Source of the DNA: Hymenobacter psoromatis
GTDB taxonomy: Bacteria; Bacteroidota; Bacteroidia; Cytophagales; Hymenobacteraceae
Direction of reading: 5' to 3'
NCBI GenBank assembly: GCA_001596155.1
Contig: CP014771.1
Span: 248,001 to 312,000, forward strand
Length of the DNA: 64,000 nt
Position 1 is the first letter of the stretch; each line of letters starts with the position of its first letter. Shown one piece after another: positions 44,956-52,818 of this stretch. Position numbers and translations under genes: made by a program. Under the pieces are notes generated by a model. The model was not told the DNA's origin, searched no databases, and saw only the letters and a list, made by a program, of their open reading frames with translations.

Positions 44956-45026
44956 CGCTGATTCTGCGAATCCGCGCGTGAGAATGCCTGGCTGCTCCCA
45001 CGCGCGGATTCGCAGAATCCGCGCTA
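44953..45026. repeat. Palindromic element, GATTCTGCGAATCCGCGCG family
   Basis: 28-bp arms (44953-44980, 44999-45026) with one mismatch. Each arm contains GATTC-TGC-GAATC, a self-complementary mini-hairpin. Both convergent stops, TAG of the ABC ATPase and TAG of trmN6, are the terminal triplets of the arms. Confidence 0.9.
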
Positions 45027-45748
45027 CAAATCCAAATAAAACCCCGCTAGCAGCGCCTCAAAATCTGCCGAATACGCCAAGCCATCGGCTTCCTTAATAA
45101 CCACCTCCATTTCGGCCACGGTCGCCGCCGCCGCGCGCCCAAACTGCCCGATAACCCGCGTCACGCGCCCGCCCGGCCGGTGCCGCACCTCCAGCCGCGC
45201 CTGGGGGGTAGGCCCGCCGCCTGCGCCACTTGCGCGAAATGCCCCATTTCGGGCGGCGGCAGCAGCACCGTGAGCGTGCCCGCCGGTGCCAGAAACGCCG
45301 CCGCGAAGGCCGCTATTTCGGCAAACGTCAGTGACGTCTCGCCCGCGTGGCGCGCCGTGGCGCGGGCCGCATCGGGTGGGGCCAGGCTGCGCCGAAAAAA
45401 CGGCGGATTGCAGATAATGTGGCTGAAAATGGGGGGTAGGGCCGCCGCGTAGGCCGCCAGACTCAGCGGCCGCACCCAGATGCGGCCCGCCCACGGGCTC
45501 GTCGCCACGTTGGCCGCCGCCTGGGCCGCCGCCGCGGGGTCAATTTCAATCGCTTCGATGGTGGCCGCAGGTGCCCGCTGCGCCATCATAAGGGCCAGCA
45601 AGCCGGTGCCGGTGCCAATATCCAACACGCGGGTCGCGCCGGTGAGGTCGATGGCCGCGCCGAGCAGGCAAGCGTCGGTGCTCACCTTTTGAGCGCAGTC
45701 GCTTTGGTCGATGCGAAACTGCTGAAACTGGAAGTAGTCGTTGGGCAC
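45024..45748 (-). pseudogene. tRNA1(Val) adenine-37 N6-methyltransferase (TrmN6-like), frameshifted
   Basis: From ATG 45748, FQFQQFRIDQSDCAQKVSTD and VLDIGTGTGLLALMMAQR form the SAM-binding start, and IICNPPFFRRSL is the N6-adenine catalytic NPPF motif. After about residue 180 the frame turns into an unrelated Arg-rich tail. The correct C-terminus (ARLEVRHRPGGRVTRVIGQF, then FEALLAGFYLDL) continues in another frame. The switch lies in a G6 run of GGGGGGTAGG (about 45203-45208). One added base gives a normal protein of about 241 residues. Real slippage or a homopolymer base-calling error are both possible. Confidence 0.75.
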
Positions 45749-45761
45749 GGCCGGGCGCGGG

Positions 45762-46679
45762 CTACGCGCCGCGCAGCAACTCGTTGGTGAAGAGGGGGTA
45801 GGAGTTTATCTTTTCATCCTCCAACTCATTAGCAATCAGCCAATCCAGGAAAGCAGTTACCCGCTCCTCCGTCATCGTGCCCCAAGTCGCCTCGTCGCCG
45901 TAGTAGGGCGCGGTGTAGTCCTGGCTCCGCCGGATGTCCACGCGCTCGGCGTCGCGCAGCGGCACGTGGCTGGTCAGGATTTCGGTGGCCCGCGCCGGGT
46001 CGGCCTGGGCAAATAAATAGCCTCTTTTAGTTGCTTGCAGAAACGCCCGGTACGCGGCCGCGTGCTGGTCGAGCAGCGGGCGGGTCGTGAGCAGCACCGG
46101 CGAGTAGCCGTAGGGAATGCCGTAGTCGGCCAGCCGAAACTTGGTCAATTCCACCCCGTTCGCCTCGGCCTCAATGCCTTCCCAGTTGTCAAAAATCCAG
46201 GTGGCATCGGCCGCGCCGGTCAGCAGCGTCTCCCAGATGCCGAGCTTCGGCGGGTAGCTCAGGTGCAAGTTGCCCGCGCCGCCGTCGTTGCTAACGAGCT
46301 GCTGCACAATCTTATCTTCATAGCGCGCCTGGTACGAGGCGTAGGTGCGACCGTCGAGGTCGCGGGGCCGCGTCAGGCCGCTGCTCGTCAGCACCGCCAC
46401 CGAGCTAATATCCGCTTGCAGCAGCGCGGCCACCGCCACGGCCGGCACGGGGTTCGCTTTGGTATTCAGGCTGATAACGCTTTCAAAGGGCGCGATGGCA
46501 AAATCGGCCGCGCCCGTTTCCAGCTTCTTGGCGGGCGTGGTGGCGTAGTTGTCGGTGGCGGGGCTCAGTAGGTTTACGGTGAGGCCCGCCTCGGTATAAT
46601 AACCTAGCTCCTGAGCCACGAAAAAGCCGGTGTGGTTGGTGTTAGGTGTCCAGTCGAGGGCCACGGTGAGGGTAGGCAT
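45762..46679 (-). CDS. THI5/NMT1-like substrate-binding protein without signal peptide
   Basis: A 305-residue periplasmic-binding-protein fold: VALDWTPNTNHTGFFVAQEL, GYYTEAGLTVNLLSP, ADFAIAPFESVISLNT, ARYEDKIVQQLV and FDNWEGIEAEANG are typical of the THI5/NMT1/SsuA group. The N-terminus (MPTLTVALDW) has no signal peptide, and no ABC permease or ATPase gene adjoins it. The Cys-rich motif of yeast Thi5 is absent, so it is probably not an HMP-P synthase of that type. Ligand unknown; a pyrimidine or other small ring compound is possible. Confidence 0.8.
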   Translation of the reverse strand: MPTLTVALDWTPNTNHTGFFVAQELGYYTEAGLTVNLLSPATDNYATTPAKKLETGAADFAIAPFESVISLNTKANPVPAVAVAALLQADISSVAVLTSSGLTRPRDLDGRTYASYQARYEDKIVQQLVSNDGGAGNLHLSYPPKLGIWETLLTGAADATWIFDNWEGIEAEANGVELTKFRLADYGIPYGYSPVLLTTRPLLDQHAAAYRAFLQATKRGYLFAQADPARATEILTSHVPLRDAERVDIRRSQDYTAPYYGDEATWGTMTEERVTAFLDWLIANELEDEKINSYPLFTNELLRGA

Positions 46680-46831
46680 GGTGCTTGGGGCTGTAATGGT
46701 TAAACGCAGTGAATAGGCCGATTTTCTTGAAATTCAGCCGCTGTTTTGGCAAGTAGTACCGCTTGGCGAGGCTACTTTTGCCAATCGCGTTAGGTATGTC
46801 CCCCAGCTGTAACGGTTTCTCTTAAAAAGAG

Positions 46832-46865
46832 GAAACCCCGGCTGCAGCAAACAGACCGGGGTTTC
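46832..46865. terminator. Hairpin GAAACCCCGG/CCGGGGTTTC
   Basis: 10-bp arms with a 14-base loop. The T run is weak on either strand, so a terminator role is only likely, not certain. Confidence 0.5.
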
Positions 46866-46909
46866 AGAAGTGTGGGGGTTTTAGTGCAACCCTTTACTTC
46901 AATCGAAAC

Positions 46910-47044
46910 ATGAAAAAGGACAGCACGCGTTCGGGGTTTGAATTGACATTCAAGCTCCGAATACCCTCCGAGCTAACTAAATGGCTCGTGGGGCTTTTGA
47001 TGAGTGGCGGTGCCATAACGGCCGCCGTTCATTGGATTAGTTAG
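46910..47044 (+). CDS. Possible small membrane protein, 44 residues
   Basis: ATG 46910 opens a short frame: charged start MKKDSTRSGFELTFKLRI, then one hydrophobic helix (LTKWLVGLLMSGGAITAAV) and HWIS before TAG. The layout of a basic amphipathic start plus a single helix is reasonable for a small membrane protein. A TAnnTTTG box and hairpin lie upstream, but no homologue is known to me, and chance cannot be excluded. Confidence 0.35.
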   Translation: MKKDSTRSGFELTFKLRIPSELTKWLVGLLMSGGAITAAVHWIS

Positions 47045-47214
47045 GGTAAGGAGTTGGGTCGCAAGGCTCAGCCCCTTATTTGCTGACAACTGTTGCAACA
47101 AATGTACGTAATCTTACTAATCTTGGTGCTAGTTAATTAATAGTTGCGGGAAGTTAGTTTCTAGATGCGGGCGGATGATTAAGTAACAAGTATAGTTTTT
47201 TTCGGCTTGCTGAG

Positions 47215-47670
47215 TTACCCCAGCGCCTCGTACCCCTCATCCACCAGCAGCCCCCGGCCCAGCGCGCTTTGCACGGCCAGCACGTCGCAGCGCTCGTTTT
47301 CGGGGTGGCCGGCGTGGCCTTTTATCCACTTAAACGACACCTTGCGCTGCTCGTAGATGCGCAGGAAGCGGCGCCACAGGTCCTCGTTGGCCTTCTTGCC
47401 GAAGTCGGGCTTTTTTACCCAGTTGAAAACCCACTTCTTCTCCACGGAATCGACCACGTATTTCGAGTCGGACACGACCAGAATCGGGATTTCGGGGCGC
47501 GTCACGGCTTCCAGGCCCACAATCACGGCCAGCAGCTCCATGCGGTTGTTGGTGGTGCGGCGGAAGCCCTGGGAAATTTCCTTTTCGTGGGGGCCGTAGC
47601 GCAGGATGGTGCCGTAGCCGCCGGGGCCGGGGTTGCCGCGGCTGGAGCCGTCGGTGAAGAGCGTAATCAA
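47215..47670 (-). CDS. rnhA: Ribonuclease HI
   Basis: Degrades the RNA strand of RNA-DNA hybrids. The start is taken at TTG 47670 (MITLFTDGSSRGNPGPGGYG), giving 151 residues. Longer readings add a sequence antisense to the serC end. The catalytic acids are D in LFTDGSS, E in NNRMELLAVI, D in VVSDSKYV and D in NERCDVLA, with the basic-handle region WVKKPDFGKKANEDLW. A CTTCCCTACCCCCTTCC leader precedes the start. The serC stop lies 41 bases upstream of this start. Confidence 0.94.
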   Translation of the reverse strand: MITLFTDGSSRGNPGPGGYGTILRYGPHEKEISQGFRRTTNNRMELLAVIVGLEAVTRPEIPILVVSDSKYVVDSVEKKWVFNWVKKPDFGKKANEDLWRRFLRIYEQRKVSFKWIKGHAGHPENERCDVLAVQSALGRGLLVDEGYEALG

Positions 47671-47710
47671 GTTTGGAAGGGGGTAGGGAAGAAGTGCGGC
47701 AAGCTTCAGC

Positions 47711-48808
47711 TTACCGCATTTCCTGGCGAATACTCTCGAAAAACTGCACCAGCGCCTCAAACGCCGCATCCGGCACGGCCGGGAAGTTGGCGATGCGCAG
47801 GCTGGTGGCCTTGTGGTCGCCGTAGCCCGAGCCCAGCTGCAGGCCGGCCTCGTCGCGGGCGCGGCGCTTCACTTCCTCAATGACCGCGGGCGGCCCTTGC
47901 AGGCCAATGACGGTGGTCGAGCGCGCCTCGGGGTTTTCGACCAGCGGCCGCAGGCCCAGCGGCTGCACCTGCTCGAAGTAGTCGTAGAGCTTCTGGGCGC
48001 GCTCGCTCAGGTGCGGGGCGATGACTTTGATGGGCTCGCGGGCTTGCAGCACCCGGCTCAACAGGTAGATGCCCAGCACGTTGGGCGTGTGCGTGGTCTG
48101 GTAGTTGAGCATCTGCTTCACCAGGCTGTTGAGGCTGTTGTAGTGCGCGTTGTCGCCCACCTCGCGGGCGCGGGCCACGGCGCGCGGCGACAGCACCATG
48201 ATGCCCAGGCCGGCCGGCAGCCCCAGGCACTTCTGCACCGAGCCGTACCACACGTCGGCCTTGATAAACTTGAGCGCTACCCCCCCCAGCGACGACGTGG
48301 CATCGACGGCCAGCAGCGCCGGCCCCAGGCGGTTGAAGATGTTGAGAATGAAGTTGTCGCGCAATTGCGTGGCGGTGCTCGTCTCGTTCTGCGTGAGGCA
48401 CACGAGGTCGGTTTCCTCGGGGTTGAAGGGCAGGGTAGCCGGGTCGGGCACGTCGTTGATATCAAACTTTAACCCAGTGCAGCCGGGCCGCAGGGCGCGG
48501 GCATAGTCGAACCACTTCTGCCCAAACGAGCCGTTGTAGAGGTGAAACGAGCGGCGCGGCGTCAGGCTCTGGGTCAGGATTTCCCAGCACTCGGTAGCCG
48601 ACGAGGTGAACAGGATGGTATAGTCTTGCGGGATGTTGATCTTGAGGCGGGCCTGGTCGAGGCACAGGCGCACCAGCGCCGTGAAGCGCTCGGAGCGGTG
48701 CGGCGCCGACAGCCAGCCCTCCTCAAAAGCGTCGGCCAGGTACTGGCGCACGTCGGGGTACACGGCTGAAGGGCCAGGGTTGAAAGTATAAGTCGGAAGG
48801 GTTGCCAT
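47711..48808 (-). CDS. serC: Phosphoserine aminotransferase (class V PLP enzyme)
   Basis: A 365-residue aminotransferase starting YTFNPGPSAVYPDVRQYL, with SAPHRSERFTALV, ATECWEILTQSL, and the PLP lysine in YGSVQKCLGLPAGLGIM. AVDATSSLGG supplies the Asp that pairs with the cofactor. It should convert 3-phosphohydroxypyruvate to phosphoserine. It is an atypical SerC; other class V enzymes such as alanine-glyoxylate transaminase are possible. Probably one transcript with rnhA. A TATCTTTG box lies only 4 bases before the ATG. Confidence 0.85.
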   Translation of the reverse strand: MATLPTYTFNPGPSAVYPDVRQYLADAFEEGWLSAPHRSERFTALVRLCLDQARLKINIPQDYTILFTSSATECWEILTQSLTPRRSFHLYNGSFGQKWFDYARALRPGCTGLKFDINDVPDPATLPFNPEETDLVCLTQNETSTATQLRDNFILNIFNRLGPALLAVDATSSLGGVALKFIKADVWYGSVQKCLGLPAGLGIMVLSPRAVARAREVGDNAHYNSLNSLVKQMLNYQTTHTPNVLGIYLLSRVLQAREPIKVIAPHLSERAQKLYDYFEQVQPLGLRPLVENPEARSTTVIGLQGPPAVIEEVKRRARDEAGLQLGSGYGDHKATSLRIANFPAVPDAAFEALVQFFESIRQEMR

Positions 48809-48812
48809 GCGG

Positions 48813-48820
48813 CAAAGATA
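48813..48820 (-). promoter_or_regulatory. -7 element adjacent to the serC start
   Basis: Minus-strand TATCTTTG, an exact TAnnTTTG, ending 4 bases before ATG 48808. This implies a leaderless serC mRNA. No clear TTG -33 box is visible. Confidence 0.5.
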
Positions 48821-48882
48821 TTGGTAATGGGCGGTGGGAGTAGTGGGTAATGGGAGGAATGAGAGCGGGGGTAGTGGGAGTG

Positions 48883-48996
48883 ATAAAAGAACGTCATGCT
48901 GACGAAGGAAGCATCTCTACCGCGTAACTAACCTCTAACACTTAAGATTACTAACGCGGTAGAGATGCTTCCTTCGTCAGCATGACGTTCTTTTAT
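48883..48996. repeat. Palindromic element, GTCATGCTGA/GAAGCATCTCT family
   Basis: Perfect 43-bp arms at 48883-48925 and 48954-48996. Mini-stem halves are ATGCT/AGCAT, as in the element at 4411-4583. The spacer within the arm is shortened (GACGAAGGA). It separates serC from the T9SS protein gene and ends 8 bases from the latter's stop. Confidence 0.92.
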
Positions 48997-49004
48997 TATC
49001 CCCA

Positions 49005-51131
49005 TTACTCCACCACCAGCCGCAGGTAGCCGCGCCCCGCGCCGCCGTCCCACTCCACTATGTAGAGGCCCGCGGGCACCCCGGCCAGCGGCAGGTCGAA
49101 GGCCGCCTGGCCCACTGGGCCAGTGGCGCTGGCCACGCAACGGCCGGTGGCATCGAGCAGGCGCACGTGCGCGGCAGCATCAGTTGCCAACGGGCCACTC
49201 AGGCGCACGAGGCGGGCGGCCGGGTTGGGGTAGGCGGCCAGCATGGTGGCGGCCGTAACGGCCGCCACCGGCGAGTAAGCCACGCGGCCATCGAGGTCCA
49301 TTTGGCGCAGGCGGTAGTAGCGGGTGCCGGCCAGCGGACGCGCATCGAGGCTGGCATATTGGCGGGGGGTAGGGCTGCTGCCGGCGGCGGCCACGCGCGC
49401 CACCTCCTGCCAGGTGCCGGCCGTCGGGTCGTCCTGGCTTTCGACCACGAAGGCCAGGCTGCCCGCCTCCGTGGCGGTGGCCCAGCTCAGGCGCGTCCCC
49501 TGGCCGGGCTGGTAGCGCGCCGCGAAGGCCATGAGCACCACCGGCAGCGGTTGCGGGCTGGCCATGAAGGCCGGGTTATTGCAGCGCTCGGCCGCTGTGG
49601 TACCCACGCTGTAGCCAATCACGTTATTGCCGGCTGCTACGTCGATGCTCATATCGAGGGCGCGCTTGAGCTGGCCATTGGCAATGGCATAGTGCATTAC
49701 GGCGTTCGGCGAGATAATATGCGTGAGCTGCTCGCCGTGGCCCAGCTCGTGCAGGGCTATGCTTTGAAAGTCGAATTCCGTGTTGCTCGGGGTTTGAGCG
49801 GTAAAATTCCAGGTGTAGCCCGGATAGGGAACCGGTGCATAGGCATAATCGGTTTCCGTCACCTGCCAGTTGAGCGGCCCACTATTCACCGAGCAGCCCG
49901 AGTAATAGGAGTTGGTGACGCCAAGCACCCCAGCTGGCAATTCAGCCGAGCCCGCGAAGCGCACTACGCTCACACTGTTGGCCTTCGTAATGTCGGCGGG
50001 CGGGCTGGCAGGGGTAGCAGCCGTCCGGTTCATGGCCGTTTGATTGCGCCAGGAAGCTATTGCCAGTTCAAAGGGCGCTTTAGCGGCGGCCGGGAAGCTG
50101 GCGGCGTATTGCAGCGAATAGCCTCCGCTGCCATCGGGGCTGATGAGGTGCACCCGGTACGTATTGCCCGCATTAACCACGTTGAGGAGGGCATACGTCA
50201 CGGTGAGGGGGGTAGGGCTGGTGGCTATCAGGCTGCCGCTGTTGTCCAGGGCTACCTGGAAGGCACCCGTGCCGGCCGGATGGCCGGCAGCACTGTAAGA
50301 AGGAACCCGCACCTGAATCTGAGAGTCGCTCCAGCTTAGGTAGTCGTTGGCCAGAGGCTGTGTATAGGTTGCCCCGCCATCATCGGCATTGGCAAACTGC
50401 ACGAAGCCAGTGCCTTGCGTAGTGCCAAACCCTGACCCGCTGATGGTGAGCACGCCCGTGGTGCTGGTAGTAGTGGTGGTGCTGGTGCCAGCCGTAACGA
50501 CGCTGGGCGAAAAGCTGCTGATGGTGGGCGCAGCAATGCCCAGCGGCCCGGCCGCGGTGCGCGCTGCGCGCCGCTGGGTCGCGGCGGCAAGGCCGGCATT
50601 GGGCACGACATTGCGGTAGCTGACGCCGGTTTGGGCGGCCAGCGCGCCGTAGAGTGCGCCGCCGATGCTGGCGTAGCGCCCAAACGGCTCGCTGGCCATG
50701 AGCGTGGCCAGGTTGTACTCGATGAAGCCCTGCGGCCCGGCGTAGGCGCGGCGCTCGCCCGGCAGGTTGGGGTCGGCTTCCAGAAAAAAGATGCCCTGCT
50801 GGCCGGTTTGCAGCGCCAGGCTGCCGCTCACTACCTCGCCCTGCTCGCCCAGGAAGCCGCCCGGCGTCAGCACGCTGAGCGGGCCGGCCGGCAACTGCCC
50901 CCGAAATACCTTATATACTTCCAGCACGTGGCGCGTCACGAGGTGGCCATTGGGGGCGCGCTCGGGCTGCTGGCTGGCCACGCGGGCCTCTACTACCAGG
51001 GCAGCTTGCGCCGTGCGCTGGGCCAGCGGCACGGGTACCAGCATACAGCCCTGCGCGCGCAGCAGCTGAGGGGCTGCCAGGCAGCACAGCAAAAATACCG
51101 GGTGCAAAAATCGAAGTAACGGGTAGGGCAT
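49005..51131 (-). CDS. Secreted metzincin-like protein with IPT domain and T9SS sorting signal
   Basis: A 708-residue protein. A signal peptide ends near LLRAQG. The N-terminal domain (to about 190) has TAQAALVVEARVASQ and VYKVFRGQLPAG. An IPT/TIG Ig-like domain follows (PTISSFSPSVVTAGT, VLTISGSGFGTTQG). A metalloprotease-like domain has HELGHGEQLTH near 460-470 (HExxHxxxxxH) and downstream VMHY resembling a Met-turn. The end carries a type IX secretion sorting domain (AYPNPAARLVRLSG, LLDATGRCV, GVPAGLYIVEW). It should be exported and anchored or released at the surface. Substrate unknown. Confidence 0.85.
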   Translation of the reverse strand: MPYPLLRFLHPVFLLCCLAAPQLLRAQGCMLVPVPLAQRTAQAALVVEARVASQQPERAPNGHLVTRHVLEVYKVFRGQLPAGPLSVLTPGGFLGEQGEVVSGSLALQTGQQGIFFLEADPNLPGERRAYAGPQGFIEYNLATLMASEPFGRYASIGGALYGALAAQTGVSYRNVVPNAGLAAATQRRAARTAAGPLGIAAPTISSFSPSVVTAGTSTTTTTSTTGVLTISGSGFGTTQGTGFVQFANADDGGATYTQPLANDYLSWSDSQIQVRVPSYSAAGHPAGTGAFQVALDNSGSLIATSPTPLTVTYALLNVVNAGNTYRVHLISPDGSGGYSLQYAASFPAAAKAPFELAIASWRNQTAMNRTAATPASPPADITKANSVSVVRFAGSAELPAGVLGVTNSYYSGCSVNSGPLNWQVTETDYAYAPVPYPGYTWNFTAQTPSNTEFDFQSIALHELGHGEQLTHIISPNAVMHYAIANGQLKRALDMSIDVAAGNNVIGYSVGTTAAERCNNPAFMASPQPLPVVLMAFAARYQPGQGTRLSWATATEAGSLAFVVESQDDPTAGTWQEVARVAAAGSSPTPRQYASLDARPLAGTRYYRLRQMDLDGRVAYSPVAAVTAATMLAAYPNPAARLVRLSGPLATDAAAHVRLLDATGRCVASATGPVGQAAFDLPLAGVPAGLYIVEWDGGAGRGYLRLVVE

Positions 51132-51257
51132 AAGGATAAAGTATGGACGTAGTATTCTGTCAAAAATACTAGCCTAATACCCTCACTGGCCCCATCATAT
51201 GGGGTAGAATGCAATATTATCCCGCGCTTATGCACGCCGCCTTCCCTACCCCCCCGC

Positions 51258-51737
51258 TCAGCGGCGGAAGCCCACCGGTCGCGGCCGCTGGCTGAGCAGG
51301 TAGTGCAGGGCCAGCCGGTAGCTTTCGAGCCCGAAGCCCGCGATGCTGCCCACGCAGTGCTTACCGATGTAGCTGACGTGGCGGAAGTCCTCGCGCCCCG
51401 CCAAGTTGCTGAGGTGCACCTCAATAACGGGCAGGCCCGCGCCGGCCACGGCGGCCACGGCGTCGCCCAGCGCCACGCTGGTGTGCGTGAAGCCGCCCGC
51501 ATTCAGCACCACGGCCTGGCTGGCGGCCTCGCTACCCCCCTCGCCCCAGCCGGCCGCCGCGTGCAGGCGGTCGAGCAGAGCGCCTTCGTGGTTGCTCTGG
51601 AAGGCAGTGAGGCTGAGGTCGGGAAAGCTAACCTGCAACTCGGGCAGAAAATCGTCGAACGAGCGCGTGCCGTAGATGTGCGGCTCGCGGCGGCCCAGCA
51701 GGTTGAGGTTGGGGCCGTTGAGGATAAGAATGTTCAT
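51258..51737 (-). CDS. aroQ: 3-dehydroquinate dehydratase, type II
   Basis: A shikimate-pathway enzyme of 159 residues forming dodecamers. NILILNGPNLNLLGRREPHI with the catalytic Tyr in HIYG, FQSNHEGALLDRLH, LNAGGFTHTSVALGDA and the late VIEVHLSNLAGREDFRH are all diagnostic. A short insertion (GWGEGGSEAASQA) lies before LNAGG. It is divergent from xerD, sharing the palindrome at 51745-51835. Confidence 0.96.
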   Translation of the reverse strand: MNILILNGPNLNLLGRREPHIYGTRSFDDFLPELQVSFPDLSLTAFQSNHEGALLDRLHAAAGWGEGGSEAASQAVVLNAGGFTHTSVALGDAVAAVAGAGLPVIEVHLSNLAGREDFRHVSYIGKHCVGSIAGFGLESYRLALHYLLSQRPRPVGFRR

Positions 51738-51744
51738 GAAGCAG

Positions 51745-51835
51745 GAAGTAGCGCGAACTTTGTAGTTCGCGTCCCCGCGCCGTTTGGCTGATGCTAACGG
51801 CGCGAGGACGCGAGCTACAAAGTTCGCGCTACTTC
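51745..51835. repeat. Palindromic element, AGTAGCGCGAACTTTGTAGTTCGCG family
   Basis: 40-bp arms at 51745-51784 and 51796-51835 with two mismatches. Each arm holds CGCGAACT-TTGT-AGTTCGCG, a self-complementary mini-hairpin. It lies between the divergent aroQ and xerD starts, 8 bases from the aroQ ATG and 13 from the xerD ATG, so it occupies the place of both promoters. Confidence 0.9.
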
Positions 51836-51848
51836 TGTTGAGTTCCTT

Positions 51849-52751
51849 ATGCTAACCTGGCCGCAAGCTATTAAACAATTCGACGGCTACCTGCGCCTGG
51901 AAAAGTCGCTCTCACCCAACTCGGTGGAGGCCTACCGGCGCGATGTGCGCAAGCTGCACCAGTGGCTGGAGCTGGAAAACCTGAAGGCCAGCCCGCTGCA
52001 AGTGACCACGCGGCTGCTGCGCGATTTTCTGGCCACGCTCACCGAGTTGGGATTATCGGGCACGTCGCAGGCGCGCACGCTGTCGGGAATCAAGGCTTTC
52101 TATGAGTTTCTCCTCATGGAAGACCTGCTCAAAATCGACCCCACCGACACGCTGGAGTCGCCCAAAGCCGGCCGCCATTTGCCCGACACGCTGTCCTACC
52201 CCGACATTGAGAGCCTGCTGGCCGCCATCGACCTGAGCACCAGCGAGGGCCTGCGCAGCCGCGCTGTGCTGGAAGTGCTGTACTCGTCGGGCTTGCGCGT
52301 GAGCGAGTTATGCGATTTGAAGCTCTCAAATCTCTACTTTGAGCAGGGCTTCATGCGGGTGCTGGGCAAGGGCAACAAGGAGCGGCTGGTGCCCATTGGG
52401 CGCGAGGCCGTGAAGCACCTGCACTTTTACCTGGGCGGCGTGCGCCAGCACCTCACCGTGCAGCCGGGCGCCGAGGACCTGGTGTTTCTGAGCATGCGGG
52501 GCCGGCAGCTGTCGCGCATCACGGTGTTCACCGCCATCAAAAAGCTGGCCGAGCTGGCAGGCCTGCGCCAAACCATCAGCCCGCACACGCTGCGGCATTC
52601 CTTCGCTACCCACCTGCTGGAGGGCGGGGCCGACCTGCGCGCCGTGCAGGAAATGCTGGGCCACGTCTCCATCACGACCACCGAGATTTACACCCACCTC
52701 GACCGCGATTACCTGCGGCAGGTCATCACCGAGTTTCACCCGCGCAGCTAA
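51849..52751 (+). CDS. xerD: XerC/XerD-type tyrosine recombinase
   Basis: A 300-residue site-specific recombinase for chromosome dimer resolution at dif. The N-terminal SAM-like domain has FDGYLRLEKSLSPNSVEAYRR (shown in part). The catalytic residues are R in SSGLRVSELCDL, K in LGKGNKERLVPI, H-x-x-R in SPHTLRHSFATHLL, H in MLGHVSITTTEIY and Tyr in EIYTHLDRDYL. XerD is preferred to XerC by the overall match and by its aroQ neighbour. In cells it would act with FtsK, encoded about 4 kb away. Confidence 0.94.
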   Translation: MLTWPQAIKQFDGYLRLEKSLSPNSVEAYRRDVRKLHQWLELENLKASPLQVTTRLLRDFLATLTELGLSGTSQARTLSGIKAFYEFLLMEDLLKIDPTDTLESPKAGRHLPDTLSYPDIESLLAAIDLSTSEGLRSRAVLEVLYSSGLRVSELCDLKLSNLYFEQGFMRVLGKGNKERLVPIGREAVKHLHFYLGGVRQHLTVQPGAEDLVFLSMRGRQLSRITVFTAIKKLAELAGLRQTISPHTLRHSFATHLLEGGADLRAVQEMLGHVSITTTEIYTHLDRDYLRQVITEFHPRS

Positions 52752-52818
52752 GGGGGGTAGGGCTAACTAAATGAAAGCCCGCGCGCGAAATTTAGGATTT
52801 TATCGCTTTCTTTGATAG

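Larger units (their letters stand above)
46680..47214. other. Gene-poor interval between the THI5-like gene and rnhA
   Basis: Contents: a TACTTTTG box on the + strand (46773-46780), a strong hairpin GAAACCCCGG/CCGGGGTTTC (46832-46865), a possible 44-residue frame (46910-47044), and an AT-rich tail. No RNA family was recognised. Confidence 0.6.
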
